Shown here: positions 28,967 through 38,637 of the stretch, in pieces | Numbering within the stretch: position 1 is the first letter of the stretch | Layout of the letters: every line of letters begins with the position of its first letter | Source of the DNA: Cyclobacterium sp. SYSU L10401 | GTDB taxonomy: Bacteria; Bacteroidota; Bacteroidia; Cytophagales; Cyclobacteriaceae | Length of the DNA stretch: 64,000 nucleotides | Assembly: GCF_010993705.1 (NCBI RefSeq) | Contig: NZ_WOFO01000001.1 | Location: 260,001-324,000, forward strand | Direction: 5' to 3' | The notes under the pieces: model-generated | Told to the model about the DNA's origin: nothing | The model's database searches: none | Seen by the model: the letters and a program-made list of their open reading frames with translations, nothing else | Made by a program: the position numbers and the translations under genes

Positions 28967-31360
28967 TCAGCTTCCGCACATTTCGCAGTCATCCGGGTTA
29001 TCCAGCGAACAGGCGATGGCATCCTGATGCTGCTTTTTGTGTTCAGGATCCTCCACCTCAGTGGTTTTACCGGAAAGCTGGGATTTGTCTACGGTAAACT
29101 GTATGGCACTGCTGGCGGCTTTGGATCTCAGGTAATAGATGCCTGTTTTTAATCCTTTTTTCCAGGCATAAAAATGCATGGACGTCAATTTGCCAAAATT
29201 GGGTTCTTGCAAGAACAGGTTCATGCTTTGGGATTGACAAATATAGGCCCCCCGGTCAGCAGCCATATCTATGATCACCTTTTGAGAAATTTCCCAGACC
29301 GTTTTGTAGAGGTCCTTCAGGTGTTGGGGGATTTCCGGGATATCCTGAACCGAGCCATTGGCCGCGATCAACCTGTTCTTCATGTTGTCGTTCCACAAGC
29401 CCAGGCGGATCAAATCTCTCATGAGGTGCTTGTTGACCACCACAAATTCCCCGGATAGTGTCCTTCTGGTATAAATGTTTGAAGTGTAAGGTTCAAAGCA
29501 TTCATTGTTGCCCAATATCTGGGAGGTAGAGGCAGTAGGCATGGGTGCCAGCAACAGGGAGTTGCGGATACCATATTTGTCTACTTTTTGTTTCAACTCC
29601 TGCCAGTTCCACCGTCCTGATTTTGGTTTCACTCCCCAAAGGTCAAATTGAAAAAGCCCCTGAGAAACCGGAGAACCCTCATAGGTTTCGTAGGTTCCGT
29701 TGAGTTTGGCCAATTCCATGGAAGTTTCCATGGCCGCAAAATACATGGTTTCGAAAATGTCTTCATTGAGGCCCTTGGCTTCATCCGAATCAAAAGGCAT
29801 GCGCAGCAGGATAAACGCATCTGCTAATCCTTGTATGCCCAAACCTACCGGTCTGTGCCTGAAGTTGGATTTTCTGGCTTCCGGCACCGGGTAATAGTTG
29901 ACATCTATTACCTTATTGAGGTTTCGGGTCACCACCTTGGTGATTTCATAGAGCTTCTGGTGATCAAAGTATTTTTTACCATCCTTTGCTGTCAATACAA
30001 ATTTGGGCAAGGCTATAGATGCCAGGTTACACACCGCTACCTCATCGGGAGAGGTATATTCCATGATCTCCGTACAGAGGTTGGAAGACTTGATGGTGCC
30101 CAGGTTTTTCTGGTTGGATTTGCCATTGGCTGCATCCTTATACAGAATATAGGGAGTGCCAGTTTCTATCTGGGATTCCAGGATTTCAAACCAGAGTTCC
30201 TGGGCTTTAATGACTTCTCTTGCACGGCCCTCTTTCTCGTATTTCTCATAAAGCCTTTCAAATTCTTCTCCATGGCAATCCGCCAGGCCGGGAGCTTCAT
30301 GGGGGCAAAACAGGGACCAGTTTTCATTGGCCTCCACCCTTTTCATAAAGAGGTCTGACACCCACACGGCATAAAACAAGTCTCTGGCGCGCAATTCATC
30401 CTTGCCATGGTTTTTCTTCAGATCCAGAAAGTCCTTGATATCGGCATGCCAGGGTTCCAGGTATATGGCAAAACTGCCTTTTCGCTTTCCACCACCCTGG
30501 TCCACATACCGGGCAGTCATGTCAAAATTTCTCAACATGGGCACGATTCCATTGGAAACCCCATTGGTACCTCGAATATAGGAACCTTTGGCCCTTACAT
30601 TATGGATAGAAAGACCGATTCCACCAGCTGATTGGGATATTTTGGCACATTGCTTCAAGGTGTCATAGATCCCATCTATGCTGTCGTCCTTCATGGTCAG
30701 CAGGAAGCAGGAGGAGAGTTGGGGTTTTGGCGTACCGGCATTAAATAGGGTAGGTGTGGCGTGGGTAAACCATTTTTGGGAAAGCAGGTGATAGGTCTCT
30801 ATGGCTGCATCCAAATCCTCCTTGTGTATGCCGATGGCTACCCGCATCAGCATGTGCTGTGGCCGCTCCACCACCTTGCCATCCAGTTTGATCAGGTAAC
30901 TTCTCTCCAGGGTTTTGAAACCAAAAAAATCGTAGTCAAAATCCCTGCTGTAGTCGATTACTTCGTCCAGCCTGGCGGCATGTTTTTTGACGATACCATA
31001 TACATCCGGTGCAATCAGGGCGGCATTTTCATCCGTTTTTGGATTGATGTAGGTATACAGCCTTTTCATGGTATTGGAAAAGGACTGGCTGGTGGTTTTG
31101 TGCAGGTTTGAAATAGCTATCCTGGCGGCCAAAATGGCATATTCAGGATGCTTTACGGTTAGGGACGCACAGACCTCCGCTGCCAGGTTATCCAGTTCAG
31201 TAGTGGTCACCCCATCGTACAAGCCATCAATTACTTTTTTGGCCACTTCTATGGGCTGGATGTAGCGGGCATCCAATCCATAACAAAGGTTTTCGATTCG
31301 GGTCGTAATTTTGTCAAATCGGACAGATTCTCGCCTGCCATCTCTTTTGATTACTAACAT
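28967..31360 (-). CDS. nrdA: Class Ia ribonucleoside-diphosphate reductase, alpha subunit
   Basis: A 797-residue catalytic subunit that reduces NDPs to dNDPs. The N-terminal ATP cone ([16 protein letters not shown], to about residue 90) gives overall allosteric control. The ten-stranded barrel shows the active-site Cys in PQLSSCFLL, the N-x-C-x-E catalytic triplet in [10 protein letters not shown] and the paired radical-transfer tyrosines in GIYYLRS. The C-terminal CEMC pair is the swinging thiol couple re-reduced by thioredoxin or glutaredoxin. It follows nrdB after 31 bp, so the beta subunit is translated first, the reverse of enterobacterial nrdAB. Confidence 0.98.
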   Translation of the reverse strand: MLVIKRDGRRESVRFDKITTRIENLCYGLDARYIQPIEVAKKVIDGLYDGVTTTELDNLAAEVCASLTVKHPEYAILAARIAISNLHKTTSQSFSNTMKRLYTYINPKTDENAALIAPDVYGIVKKHAARLDEVIDYSRDFDYDFFGFKTLERSYLIKLDGKVVERPQHMLMRVAIGIHKEDLDAAIETYHLLSQKWFTHATPTLFNAGTPKPQLSSCFLLTMKDDSIDGIYDTLKQCAKISQSAGGIGLSIHNVRAKGSYIRGTNGVSNGIVPMLRNFDMTARYVDQGGGKRKGSFAIYLEPWHADIKDFLDLKKNHGKDELRARDLFYAVWVSDLFMKRVEANENWSLFCPHEAPGLADCHGEEFERLYEKYEKEGRAREVIKAQELWFEILESQIETGTPYILYKDAANGKSNQKNLGTIKSSNLCTEIMEYTSPDEVAVCNLASIALPKFVLTAKDGKKYFDHQKLYEITKVVTRNLNKVIDVNYYPVPEARKSNFRHRPVGLGIQGLADAFILLRMPFDSDEAKGLNEDIFETMYFAAMETSMELAKLNGTYETYEGSPVSQGLFQFDLWGVKPKSGRWNWQELKQKVDKYGIRNSLLLAPMPTASTSQILGNNECFEPYTSNIYTRRTLSGEFVVVNKHLMRDLIRLGLWNDNMKNRLIAANGSVQDIPEIPQHLKDLYKTVWEISQKVIIDMAADRGAYICQSQSMNLFLQEPNFGKLTSMHFYAWKKGLKTGIYYLRSKAASSAIQFTVDKSQLSGKTTEVEDPEHKKQHQDAIACSLDNPDDCEMCGS

Positions 31361-31391
31361 GCTTTAATTAATTAAGGTGTTTAAAAAATGC

Positions 31392-32378
31392 TTAAAAGTC
31401 TTCTTCTACGGAAAATTTCCCTGAACTGGAGTTGCTGTCTTTGTTTTTCATCACTCCTGCTTTTTGATAATCCCCCACTCTTTTCTCGAAGAAATTGGTT
31501 TTTCCCTGAAGGGATATCATGTCCATGAAATCAAATGGATTGGTACTGTTCCAAACTTTGGAACACCCCAATTCCTGTAGCAGCCTGTCTGCCACAAACT
31601 CTATATATTGACACATTAAGGTGGCATTCATCCCGATAAGCCTTACCGGCAAGGCATCCGTGACAAATTCTTTTTCTATTTCTACCGCATCTTTGATGAT
31701 ACTGGTGACAGTTTCTTTAGGCAACTTATTGACCACATGATCGGTATACAGATGGCAGGCAAAATCACAATGCAGACCTTCATCCCGTGAAATCAATTCA
31801 TTGGAGAAAGTCAATCCCGGCATCAGTCCCCTTTTCTTCAACCAGAAAATAGAGCAGAAGGAGCCTGAAAAGAAAATTCCTTCTACTGCCGCAAAAGCAA
31901 TAAGTCTTTCTTGAAAATCCCCATTGTCAATCCATCTCAATGCCCATTCTGCTTTTTTCTTGACACAGTCCAGGTGCTCAATGGCATTGAGCAAACGCTC
32001 CCGTTCAGCAGCATTTTTAATATAGGTATCTATGAGCAGACTATAGGTCTCGCTATGGATGTTTTCCATGGCAATTTGGAAGCCATAGAAAAATTTCGCT
32101 TCTGTGTACTGAACTTCTGACACAAAATGCTCAGCCAGGTTTTCGTTAACGATGCCATCACTGGCAGCAAAGAAAGCCAGTACATGAGAAATAAAATGCC
32201 TTTCTCCATCACTTAGATTTTTCCAGTCATTCAGGTCTTGACCCAGATCAATTTCTTCTGCTGTCCAAAAACTCGCTTCTGCCTTTTTGTAATACTCCCA
32301 AATGTCATCGTGTTGGATAGGAAATAAAACAAATCGGCTATTGTCTCCCTGCTCTAAAATAGGTTCTGGCTTCATCAT
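31392..32378 (-). CDS. nrdB: Class Ia ribonucleoside-diphosphate reductase, beta subunit
   Basis: A 328-residue ferritin-like protein that holds the di-iron site and the tyrosyl radical. D74, E105 and H108 are first-half metal ligands, and ENIHSETY places the radical Tyr at 112, so this is a class Ia-type tyrosine enzyme rather than a Tyr-less class Ic. The second-half ligands are in [12 protein letters not shown] and [10 protein letters not shown]. The tail ([13 protein letters not shown]) is the part that binds NrdA. Start at the first of two adjacent ATGs (32378); the second adds or loses only one Met. Upstream lie two copies of a TTGAC-N5-GTCAA palindrome that could be operators. Confidence 0.98.
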   Translation of the reverse strand: MMKPEPILEQGDNSRFVLFPIQHDDIWEYYKKAEASFWTAEEIDLGQDLNDWKNLSDGERHFISHVLAFFAASDGIVNENLAEHFVSEVQYTEAKFFYGFQIAMENIHSETYSLLIDTYIKNAAERERLLNAIEHLDCVKKKAEWALRWIDNGDFQERLIAFAAVEGIFFSGSFCSIFWLKKRGLMPGLTFSNELISRDEGLHCDFACHLYTDHVVNKLPKETVTSIIKDAVEIEKEFVTDALPVRLIGMNATLMCQYIEFVADRLLQELGCSKVWNSTNPFDFMDMISLQGKTNFFEKRVGDYQKAGVMKNKDSNSSSGKFSVEEDF

Positions 32379-32419
32379 TCCAATTGGTTTAATTTTTTTA
32401 TTTTAATGTATTTCTTGTG

Positions 32420-32437
32420 GAAGGCTTTTAAGCCTTC
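32420..32437 (-). promoter_or_regulatory. Perfect palindrome in the nrdB leader
   Basis: GAAGGCTTTTAAGCCTTC is an 18 bp perfect palindrome about 40 bp upstream of the nrdB start. It could be a regulator site or an mRNA hairpin; no T run follows, so it is not a standard terminator. Confidence 0.45.
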
Positions 32438-32543
32438 ATAGGTCCGCTAAGCGTACTTGCCTGGTTTTGGTAACAAAACCTTAACAAATATGGCTAAGAA
32501 AATTGTAAATGTAAAGCGAAAAATACTGCCATAAGCCAAATAG

Positions 32544-32558
32544 TTGACCAATGGTCAA
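32544..32558. promoter_or_regulatory. Operator-like palindrome 1 upstream of nrdB
   Basis: TTGACCAATGGTCAA: half-sites TTGAC and GTCAA separated by five bases, with an extended 7 bp arm (TTGACCA / TGGTCAA). The same arrangement recurs at 32700-32714. I saw this word nowhere else in the window. The binding protein is unknown. Confidence 0.5.
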
Positions 32559-32699
32559 TAGGGTATAAAAGATTGAATAATAGCAGTTTAATCTTACCTA
32601 ATAACAACAATACTTTAACCATTATTGGCTGTATATGGGGATAGAACTTTTTTCAAATAATTTCAAAATATCGAAAACCGGATCAATCAGCCCCATTTT

Positions 32700-32714
32700 T
32701 TGACTTATGGTCAA
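32700..32714. promoter_or_regulatory. Operator-like palindrome 2 upstream of nrdB
   Basis: TTGACTTATGGTCAA shares half-sites, spacing and the inner ATG with site 1, 156 bp away. The flanks (TTTT before, AAAA after) extend the symmetry. Position between nrdB and rplU leaves open which of the two is controlled. Confidence 0.5.
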
Positions 32715-32911
32715 AAAATAGGATACCCTGGTAGTTTTAAAAATTTGCTTATCAGGAGGTTATATTAATTCCATCCATTTTATAGAATGGAAATTGAATA
32801 TGGCTGCCTGAAAGATGCATTTGGTGGTCTATCCAGGTGGTTAAGTCATTCGAAGCCGGCTAAAGGTCAATTAATAATTCACTTTTCTTTTAAGTATCTC
32901 TGTATTTTTCT

Positions 32912-32919
32912 TATATTTG
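32912..32919 (+). promoter_or_regulatory. Promoter -7 element of rplU-rpmA
   Basis: TATATTTG fits the Bacteroidota core TAnnTTTG, 36 bp before the rplU start codon. A TTG box at the -33 position is not clear. Confidence 0.6.
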
Positions 32920-32955
32920 CACCTCATTTTGATAATTGTAATATATCAAACCATT

Positions 32956-33267
32956 ATGTACGCAATAGTTAACATTTCCGGTAAGCAGTTTAAAGTAACA
33001 AAAGATCAGCACATCTTTGCACCAAAAATGCAAGGTGAAGTTGACGCTTCCGTAGAATTCGATCAGGTGCTGTTGGCAGATGACAACGGTACAGTATCGG
33101 TAGGCGCTCCCTTACTGGACGGGGCAAAGGTATCAGGAAAAATTCTTGATCATGTGAAAGGTGACAAGGTAATTGTTTTCAAGAAAAAGAGAAGAAAGGG
33201 TTACAAAAAGAAGAATGGTCACAGACAGCAGTTCACGAAAGTATTGATTGAAGATATTGTATTGTAA
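32956..33267 (+). CDS. rplU: 50S ribosomal protein L21
   Basis: A 103-residue ribosomal protein binding 23S rRNA in the large subunit. The start ATG at 32956 gives the standard N-terminus [14 protein letters not shown]; a reading from 32917 adds an unlikely hydrophobic extension. The basic [20 protein letters not shown] segment is the rRNA-binding signature. It is followed after 35 bp by rpmA, the usual rplU-rpmA pair. Confidence 0.97.
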   Translation: MYAIVNISGKQFKVTKDQHIFAPKMQGEVDASVEFDQVLLADDNGTVSVGAPLLDGAKVSGKILDHVKGDKVIVFKKKRRKGYKKKNGHRQQFTKVLIEDIVL

Positions 33268-33302
33268 GCTTCCGAAAGGAAACACTAAAAATAAATGAAA
33301 TT

Positions 33303-33563
33303 ATGGCACATAAGAAAGGTGTAGGTAGTTCCAGAAACGGTAGAGAGTCTGAAAGTAAAAGACTTGGTGTAAAAAAATTCGGCGGTGAATCAGTTATTGC
33401 CGGAAACATTATAGTAAGGCAAAGAGGGACAAAACATCATCCCGGAGAAAATGTAGGTCTGGGAAAAGACCATACCATTTTTGCTTTGGCTCCTGGAAAA
33501 GTAGCCTTCAGGAAAAAACATGACGGCAGATCTTATGTAAGTGTTCTGCCAATTGACGCATAA
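33303..33563 (+). CDS. rpmA: 50S ribosomal protein L27
   Basis: An 86-residue ribosomal protein whose N-terminus reaches the peptidyl-transferase centre. It begins [16 protein letters not shown], without the cleavable extension seen in Firmicutes, and has the family core [16 protein letters not shown] and [10 protein letters not shown]. Co-transcribed with rplU and ended by the terminator at 33586-33618. Confidence 0.97.
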   Translation: MAHKKGVGSSRNGRESESKRLGVKKFGGESVIAGNIIVRQRGTKHHPGENVGLGKDHTIFALAPGKVAFRKKHDGRSYVSVLPIDA

Positions 33564-33585
33564 TTCCATTCCGTATGGAGAAATG

Positions 33586-33618
33586 AAAAGGCCTTTAGTA
33601 GATAGAGGCCTTTTTGTG
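33586..33618 (+). terminator. Terminator of rplU-rpmA
   Basis: AAAAGGCC and GGCCTTTT form the stem with a 13-base loop, followed by T residues, 22 bp after the rpmA stop. Confidence 0.85.
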
Positions 33619-33682
33619 TTACCCATAAAGAAGGATTTTAAATTAATTTAATACTTATTCTAATTGTCCTTTTTTGGATATC

Positions 33683-33699
33683 TCCCTGAGCATCAGGGA
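33683..33699 (+). promoter_or_regulatory. Small hairpin in the hibernation-factor leader
   Basis: TCCCTGA-GCA-TCAGGGA is a 7 bp perfect stem with a 3-base loop, 15 bp before the start codon of the hibernation factor. It may affect translation or mRNA stability; it is too short and lacks the T run of a terminator. Confidence 0.4.
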
Positions 33700-33714
33700 A
33701 AATTTGTTTGATTT

Positions 33715-34023
33715 ATGAACTACACGGAAAATTACAAAGGGATTAAGGTAGATGTACAGTCTGTACACCTTGATCTCAATGAAGGCATTCAGGGAGAAAT
33801 CAGGTCTTCAATAGATAAACTATCAAAATTCACCCACAACATCAATGCTGTTGATGTTTACTTCAAAAATGAAGGATCAGGCGGTACCGCAGTCAGCGTG
33901 GTAGGCATGCGTGTGGGTATTCCGGGGCCGGATGTATTTGCGGAGGAAAAGGGAGAGCATTGGGTTCCTTTATTAAAAGATGTCGTAGACAAACTGGTCA
34001 GGCAACTTAAAAAAGCAAAATAG
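33715..34023 (+). CDS. hpf: Ribosome hibernation-promoting factor (short HPF/YfiA type)
   Basis: A 102-residue protein of the HPF/RaiA family that binds the 30S decoding site when growth slows. The beta-alpha-beta-beta-beta-alpha core is visible (IKVDVQSVHLDLNEGIQGEI, then NINAVDVYFKNEG, then DVFAEEKGEHWVPLLKDVVDKLVRQLKK). It is the short form, with no C-terminal dimerisation domain, so it would act like E. coli HPF or YfiA. In Bacteroidota this gene often follows ribosomal protein genes. A terminator separates it from rpmA. Confidence 0.88.
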   Translation: MNYTENYKGIKVDVQSVHLDLNEGIQGEIRSSIDKLSKFTHNINAVDVYFKNEGSGGTAVSVVGMRVGIPGPDVFAEEKGEHWVPLLKDVVDKLVRQLKKAK

Positions 34024-34036
34024 ACAGTTTTATAGG

Positions 34037-34068
34037 GCTTCAGTTTTCAAAAAAGACTGAAGCTTTTT
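34037..34068 (+). terminator. Bidirectional terminator between hpf and rhomboid gene
   Basis: GCTTCAGT and ACTGAAGC pair around an 11-base A-rich loop and are followed by TTTTT on the plus strand; the minus strand has an A/T-rich tract as well, so it may serve both converging genes. It overlaps the last codons of the rhomboid gene. Confidence 0.7.
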
Positions 34069-34676
34069 ATTTCCTCCCAAAAATAGACCGCATTTTGAGG
34101 AGAAATAAGCAGTATAATGGCAATGCCAAACACCGCCCCAAAGAAGTGGGCATCGTGATTGATGTTGTCATCCGCAATTTTTCCTTTATAATAGGCATAT
34201 CCCAAAAATAATATTCCCAGAATAAAGCCGGGAAGACAAAAGATGCCGAAAATACAAATATCCGAAAGGGGCATTAAAACAATGCTGGCAAAAACGGTGG
34301 CTGAAGTCCCCCCGGAAGCACCCAGGGCGTGGTAGGAGGGATTGTCCTTTTCCTTAAAATAGGTGGGTAGGTCTGCAATGACTATGGCCAGCAGATAAAA
34401 GGCAATAAAGCCAAGGGTTCCCATGCTTTGTCCAAACTTATACATCAGGTATTGCTCCACCACATTTCCGAAGAAATAAAAGGTAAACATATTGAATAGC
34501 AGGTGGGTCCCATCTTTATGAATGAATCCGGAAAGCAAAAACCTCCCATATTCTCCATTTCTGCTGATGACATAAGGAGTAAACAGGCTGCGTTCCATTA
34601 AACCCGGATTTTTCCAGGCATAGTAGGATACCAGAGAGGTTAGGATAATGATGATGAGAGTCAGGCTTATTTCCAT
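34047..34676 (-). CDS. Rhomboid-family intramembrane serine protease
   Basis: A protein of about 209 residues with six or so membrane segments. The catalytic Ser lies in GASGGTSA and the partner His in NHDAHFFGA; HLLFNMFTFYFFG holds the conserved Asn/His of the oxyanion region. Rhomboids cut membrane proteins within or beside their transmembrane helices. The ATG at 34676 (MEISLTLII) is chosen because a start at 34724 would overlap the polyprenyl synthase by 40 bp and adds a Pro/Gly-rich tail unlike the family. Substrate unknown. Transcribed with the polyprenyl synthase and RNase R. Confidence 0.92.
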   Translation of the reverse strand: MEISLTLIIIILTSLVSYYAWKNPGLMERSLFTPYVISRNGEYGRFLLSGFIHKDGTHLLFNMFTFYFFGNVVEQYLMYKFGQSMGTLGFIAFYLLAIVIADLPTYFKEKDNPSYHALGASGGTSATVFASIVLMPLSDICIFGIFCLPGFILGILFLGYAYYKGKIADDNINHDAHFFGAVFGIAIILLISPQNAVYFWEEIKSFSLF

Positions 34677-34684
34677 AGTATTTT

Positions 34685-35671
34685 TTAATTCTCCCGCGTA
34701 GCCAGCTTGCGGGTAAGGCTCCATAGGATTTGCAAAGCCTCTGGTTTTTGAACCTTTATGTTCGCCAGTTGGTTAAATCCCTTTTCAAAAAAATCAGCCA
34801 TAAGATTCATGGTTTTTTCCCTGATTTCCAGTTGCTCGTAAATGGCTGTTACCGCCTTTACTTTTTCTGCCGGATCAAATTCTTTCGCAGCAAGCCATTG
34901 TTCGAGTGCGGCTTTCTCCTTTCCTGCTGCCAGTTCCTTTGCCTTGATTAATAAGTAGGTTTTTTTATTGGCCAGGATATCACCTCCCACCTGTTTGCCA
35001 AACTTTTCTTTATCTGCAAAGACGTCCAGGAGGTCGTCTTTCAATTGGAACCCAATGCCTATGTTGACACCAAAGTCATACAGGTGAAGGGCGTCTGACT
35101 CGCTTGCACCGGCCAGAACGGCCCCTAGCTGGAGGGAGAATCCCAGCAATACAGCCGTTTTTAACCGGATCATGTTGAGGTATTCCTCTTCAGAAACCTG
35201 ATCCAGGCTCTCAAAATTCATATCCAGCTGCTGTCCTTCACATACTTCTGCAGCTGTTTTACTGAACAATTTCAGGGCGGGGTGGAGTTTGTCAGTTTCC
35301 ACTTCGAGCAGCATTTCATAAGCCTTGACCAACATCACATCTCCGGATAGAATGGCCGTATTGTCATCCCATTTTTCATGCACTGTCTGTCGGCCCCTTC
35401 GGATGGGGGCATTGTCCATGATGTCATCATGCATGAGGGTGAAGTTATGAAAAACCTCAATGGCTGCAGCGGGAGTAAGGATTTTTTGGTATCCGTCCTT
35501 AAACAAGCCGTAGGAGAGGAGGGCTAAAAGGGGTCTGATCCTTTTGCCACCAAGCTGCATCAGGTAGCTGATGGGCTCATATAGTTCCTTTGGCTCACCC
35601 TCAAAATTGAGTTGGAGGATATGTTTTTCCAGCGTATCCCTGATTTCCTCCAGTGCTTTTTCATTTATCAT
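34685..35671 (-). CDS. Polyprenyl diphosphate synthase
   Basis: A 328-residue all-trans prenyltransferase that condenses IPP with an allylic diphosphate. First Asp-rich motif DDIMDNAPIRRG with the following Arg pair, second Asp-rich motif LKDDLLDVFAD, and GGKRIRP for IPP binding are all intact. Chain length cannot be fixed, since the residue row before the first motif (FHNFTLMH) would allow a geranylgeranyl or longer product; menaquinone side-chain or carotenoid supply are both possible. The ATG at 35671 overlaps the RNase R stop by 11 bp; a TTG at 35680 is rejected. Confidence 0.93.
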   Translation of the reverse strand: MINEKALEEIRDTLEKHILQLNFEGEPKELYEPISYLMQLGGKRIRPLLALLSYGLFKDGYQKILTPAAAIEVFHNFTLMHDDIMDNAPIRRGRQTVHEKWDDNTAILSGDVMLVKAYEMLLEVETDKLHPALKLFSKTAAEVCEGQQLDMNFESLDQVSEEEYLNMIRLKTAVLLGFSLQLGAVLAGASESDALHLYDFGVNIGIGFQLKDDLLDVFADKEKFGKQVGGDILANKKTYLLIKAKELAAGKEKAALEQWLAAKEFDPAEKVKAVTAIYEQLEIREKTMNLMADFFEKGFNQLANIKVQKPEALQILWSLTRKLATREN

Positions 35672-37838
35672 CGTTTGCAAATTCCAAATCTATGGTCCTT
35701 CTGTCAATATCGGTTCGGGTAACCCTGACCCTTACCTTGTCCCCAAGGGTGATCATTTTTTTGTTTTTTGACCCAACCAATCGCATGTTTTTTTCATCAA
35801 AATCATAGTAATCGTCTGTCATGTCCTGCAGCCTTACCATTCCTTCACATTTGGTTTCTGTAATTTCTACATAAACTCCCCATTCGGTGACTCCGGTGAC
35901 AATCCCTTCATAGTCCTTTACTTCTGCCAGCTTCATGTATTCTACCTGCTTGTATTTGATGCTGGCTCTTTCTGCATCTGCAGCTCTTTTTTCCCTTTCG
36001 GAAGAATGCAGACATTTTTCTTCCCAGGCCTGATTTTCAGGTGGTTTACCTCCATCCAGGTAGTGCTGCAATAAGCGGTGCACCATCAGGTCGGGGTACC
36101 TCCTGATAGGAGAAGTAAAATGGGTGTAGTGCTGGAAGGCCAATCCAAAATGCAATTTGGGTTCGGTGGTGTATTTGGCTTTGGCCATGCTCCTGATGGC
36201 CAGCTGTTCCAATACGTTCTGCTCAGGCCTGCCGGCAATCTCATCCATCAGTTTGTTCAGGCTGTTGGAAACCTTCTTTTCATCACTGATCTGTACGTCA
36301 TGCCCAAATTTTCTGGCAAAATTGGCAAAAGTGTTGAGCTTTTCCAGGTCCGGATAATCATGGATCCGGTAAACAAAGGTGCTCTTGCCTTTGTTTTTGT
36401 CGTAGATAAACTGAGCCACTGTCTTGTTGGCCAAAAGCATGAATTCTTCTATCAGCTTGTGCACATCCTTGCGTTCCTTGATGATCAGGCCCACAGGTGT
36501 GCCTTTTTCGTCCAGCCGGAACTTTACTTCAACCGTCTCAAAATTAATAGCTCCTTTCTTAAATCTTTCTTTCCGGAGCTTTTGGGCCAGGGTATTGATT
36601 TTTATCAGATCGGTGGCAAACTCTCCTTTGCCCTGGTCCATGTTTTCCTGGGCTTCTTCATAGCTGAACCTGCGGTCGGAGTGGATAACGGTCCTGCCTA
36701 TCCAGAAATTTTTTACCTGCGCCTGCTCATCCATTTCAAAGACACAGGAAAAAGTAAGTTTATCCTCATTTGGCCTCAGTGAGCACAATCCATTGCTCAG
36801 CCTTTCAGGAAGCATAGGAATGGTCCGATCTACCAGATAAACAGAAGTGGCCCTGTCATAAGCTTCTTTTTCCATGAGGGTTTTGGGTTTTACATAGTGG
36901 CTGACATCCGCTATGTGTACGCCGATTTCCATATTCCCATTGTCCAGGTAACGGAAGGAGATGGCATCATCAAAATCCTTGGCATCTGCAGGATCTATGG
37001 TAAAAGTACTGATACCTCTGAAATCTTTCCTTTTTTTCAATTCTGCGGAAGGAATATTTTCCGATATGCCATCTGCTTCAGCTATGGCATCTTCGGGATA
37101 TTCAAAGGGCAGACCAAATTCGGCCATAATGGAGTGTATTTCCACTTCATGGTCTCCTGCTTCCCCAAGTACCCGAATGATGGTGCCAATAGGGCTTTTG
37201 TCCCCTTCTTTCCAGCCGCTGAGCTTGACCACCACCTTTTGGTTGTGTTGGGCTCCGGCCAGGTCTGATTTCTTCACGAAAATATCGTGGTGCATTTTTT
37301 TAAAATCAGGTACCACAAAGGCAAATCTGGGGGAGATTTCCACGCGGCCTACAAATTCATCCCTGCTGCGTTCGATGATCTCCAGTACTTTGCCTTCTCT
37401 TTTTCCGCCCCTGCCCTTCTGGGGCAATACCATTACCCGAACCTTGTCTCCATCCAGGGCCGTTTTCAGATGAGCCTCTTTCACCATGATATCATCTTCC
37501 TTCTTCTCTTTGTCTTCGGGGACGATAAAAGCGAAACGGGCATTGACATAATCCACTTCTCCTACGATAAAATCGGGGTCTGCAGCTGAAGCATACAAAT
37601 TTCGCGGGTTTTTGGAAATGTTTCCTTCCGCCAAGAGCTCCTGAAGGGCATCAGACAATAAGCTTTTTGTGGCAGCATCCCTGAGTGAAAGCTTTTTGAT
37701 AAGTTGTTTTTCAGCAAATTCTTCTCCGAAATTGCTATCAAAAAATTGAGTCAACTGGTGTTTTAACCGTGACAAATCTGAGGTTTTTTCCCCCTTTTTT
37801 TTGAATCCTGATTTTTTTCTTCCTGAATTTCTTCCCAT
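35661..37838 (-). CDS. rnr: Ribonuclease R
   Basis: A 725-residue processive 3'-5' exoribonuclease. Order: basic N-terminal tail (NSGRKKSGFKKKGEKTSD), a helix-turn-helix-like start, two cold-shock domains, the RNB catalytic domain from about residue 270 with TIDPADAKDFDDAIS (four Asp ligands of the two magnesium ions) and the S1 domain near the C-terminus (EGIVTGVTEWGVYVEI). It degrades structured RNA and takes part in rRNA and tmRNA quality control. It leads the rnr-polyprenyl synthase-rhomboid series. Confidence 0.97.
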   Translation of the reverse strand: MGRNSGRKKSGFKKKGEKTSDLSRLKHQLTQFFDSNFGEEFAEKQLIKKLSLRDAATKSLLSDALQELLAEGNISKNPRNLYASAADPDFIVGEVDYVNARFAFIVPEDKEKKEDDIMVKEAHLKTALDGDKVRVMVLPQKGRGGKREGKVLEIIERSRDEFVGRVEISPRFAFVVPDFKKMHHDIFVKKSDLAGAQHNQKVVVKLSGWKEGDKSPIGTIIRVLGEAGDHEVEIHSIMAEFGLPFEYPEDAIAEADGISENIPSAELKKRKDFRGISTFTIDPADAKDFDDAISFRYLDNGNMEIGVHIADVSHYVKPKTLMEKEAYDRATSVYLVDRTIPMLPERLSNGLCSLRPNEDKLTFSCVFEMDEQAQVKNFWIGRTVIHSDRRFSYEEAQENMDQGKGEFATDLIKINTLAQKLRKERFKKGAINFETVEVKFRLDEKGTPVGLIIKERKDVHKLIEEFMLLANKTVAQFIYDKNKGKSTFVYRIHDYPDLEKLNTFANFARKFGHDVQISDEKKVSNSLNKLMDEIAGRPEQNVLEQLAIRSMAKAKYTTEPKLHFGLAFQHYTHFTSPIRRYPDLMVHRLLQHYLDGGKPPENQAWEEKCLHSSEREKRAADAERASIKYKQVEYMKLAEVKDYEGIVTGVTEWGVYVEITETKCEGMVRLQDMTDDYYDFDEKNMRLVGSKNKKMITLGDKVRVRVTRTDIDRRTIDLEFANDDK

Positions 37839-37881
37839 AAAAATTTATTAATATAATAAAGGTAATCATATTTATTTGAAA

Positions 37882-38637
37882 TCAATCCTGAGGGTCGTTG
37901 GCAGCATGCTCATCCAGGTTGATGATTTCAAATTCCAAATCTCCCGGAAGCCCCTGATAGGCAAGGTAGATCCTGGCAGTTACTTCTACATCCCGCAGAC
38001 AATATTTTCGGATATTGTCCAGGTCATTTTCCTTGTAATATACGGTATTCACCATGCTGCCATCAATGCCTTCCTTGGAGCTGGGGATATCAAATATGGC
38101 TGCCAGCAAATCCAACCTTGTATAGTGCTTGTAATCTCCGAATTTCCAGAGTTCAAGGGTGTCCAGGTGACGGATTTCCCAGGGACGTTTGCCTGCCAAT
38201 TGCAAGACATCGGGTAGGGGTATCCTGTTGATCAACATCCTCCGGCAGAGGTAAGGGATGTCAAATTCCTTGCCATTGTGTGCGCAAATCATCCATTCTT
38301 TTTTGCAAAGTAATTCCCGGAATTCCCATAGTGTATGGTGTTCCGTTTCTCCATAAAATGACTTGGTCCGGTATTGGAGCAGGTCATCTTCTTTGCGATA
38401 GGTGAAATACCCTACTCCAATGCAAATAATTTTGCCAAATTCAGCATAAATTCCTGCTTTTTCAAAATACAAGTCTTCGGGGCTACTCTCCTCCTGTGGC
38501 TGTATGTGCTGGGATTTTTTATGCCATTCCTCTTGCATCCTGGGGGATAGGGCATCCAGATTTTCCGCTCCGGAGATGGTTTCCAGATCCAAAAAAAGAA
38601 TGTCATTCAGTTTTTCAAAAAAGTTGGCCATAGGCAT
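37882..38637 (-). CDS. PolB-like 3'-5' exonuclease
   Basis: A 251-residue stand-alone DEDD exonuclease of the group related to the proofreading domain of family B DNA polymerases. ILFLDLETI holds the first Asp and Glu, AHNGKEFDIPYL the second Asp, and RKYCLRDVEVTARIY the last with the Tyr-x-x-x-Asp arrangement. Length matches family PF10108. The exact nucleic-acid substrate is not known. A second ATG at 38631 is two codons inside and is equally possible. It is separated from the flanking genes by 40-120 bp. Confidence 0.88.
   Translation of the reverse strand: MPMANFFEKLNDILFLDLETISGAENLDALSPRMQEEWHKKSQHIQPQEESSPEDLYFEKAGIYAEFGKIICIGVGYFTYRKEDDLLQYRTKSFYGETEHHTLWEFRELLCKKEWMICAHNGKEFDIPYLCRRMLINRIPLPDVLQLAGKRPWEIRHLDTLELWKFGDYKHYTRLDLLAAIFDIPSSKEGIDGSMVNTVYYKENDLDNIRKYCLRDVEVTARIYLAYQGLPGDLEFEIINLDEHAANDPQD

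Larger units (their letters stand above)
32379..32955. other. Divergent promoter region of nrdBA and rplU-rpmA
   Basis: A 577 bp AT-rich region without coding signs. It holds a hairpin in the nrdB leader (32420-32437), two operator-like palindromes (32544-32558 and 32700-32714) and the rplU promoter core (32912-32919). Confidence 0.6.
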
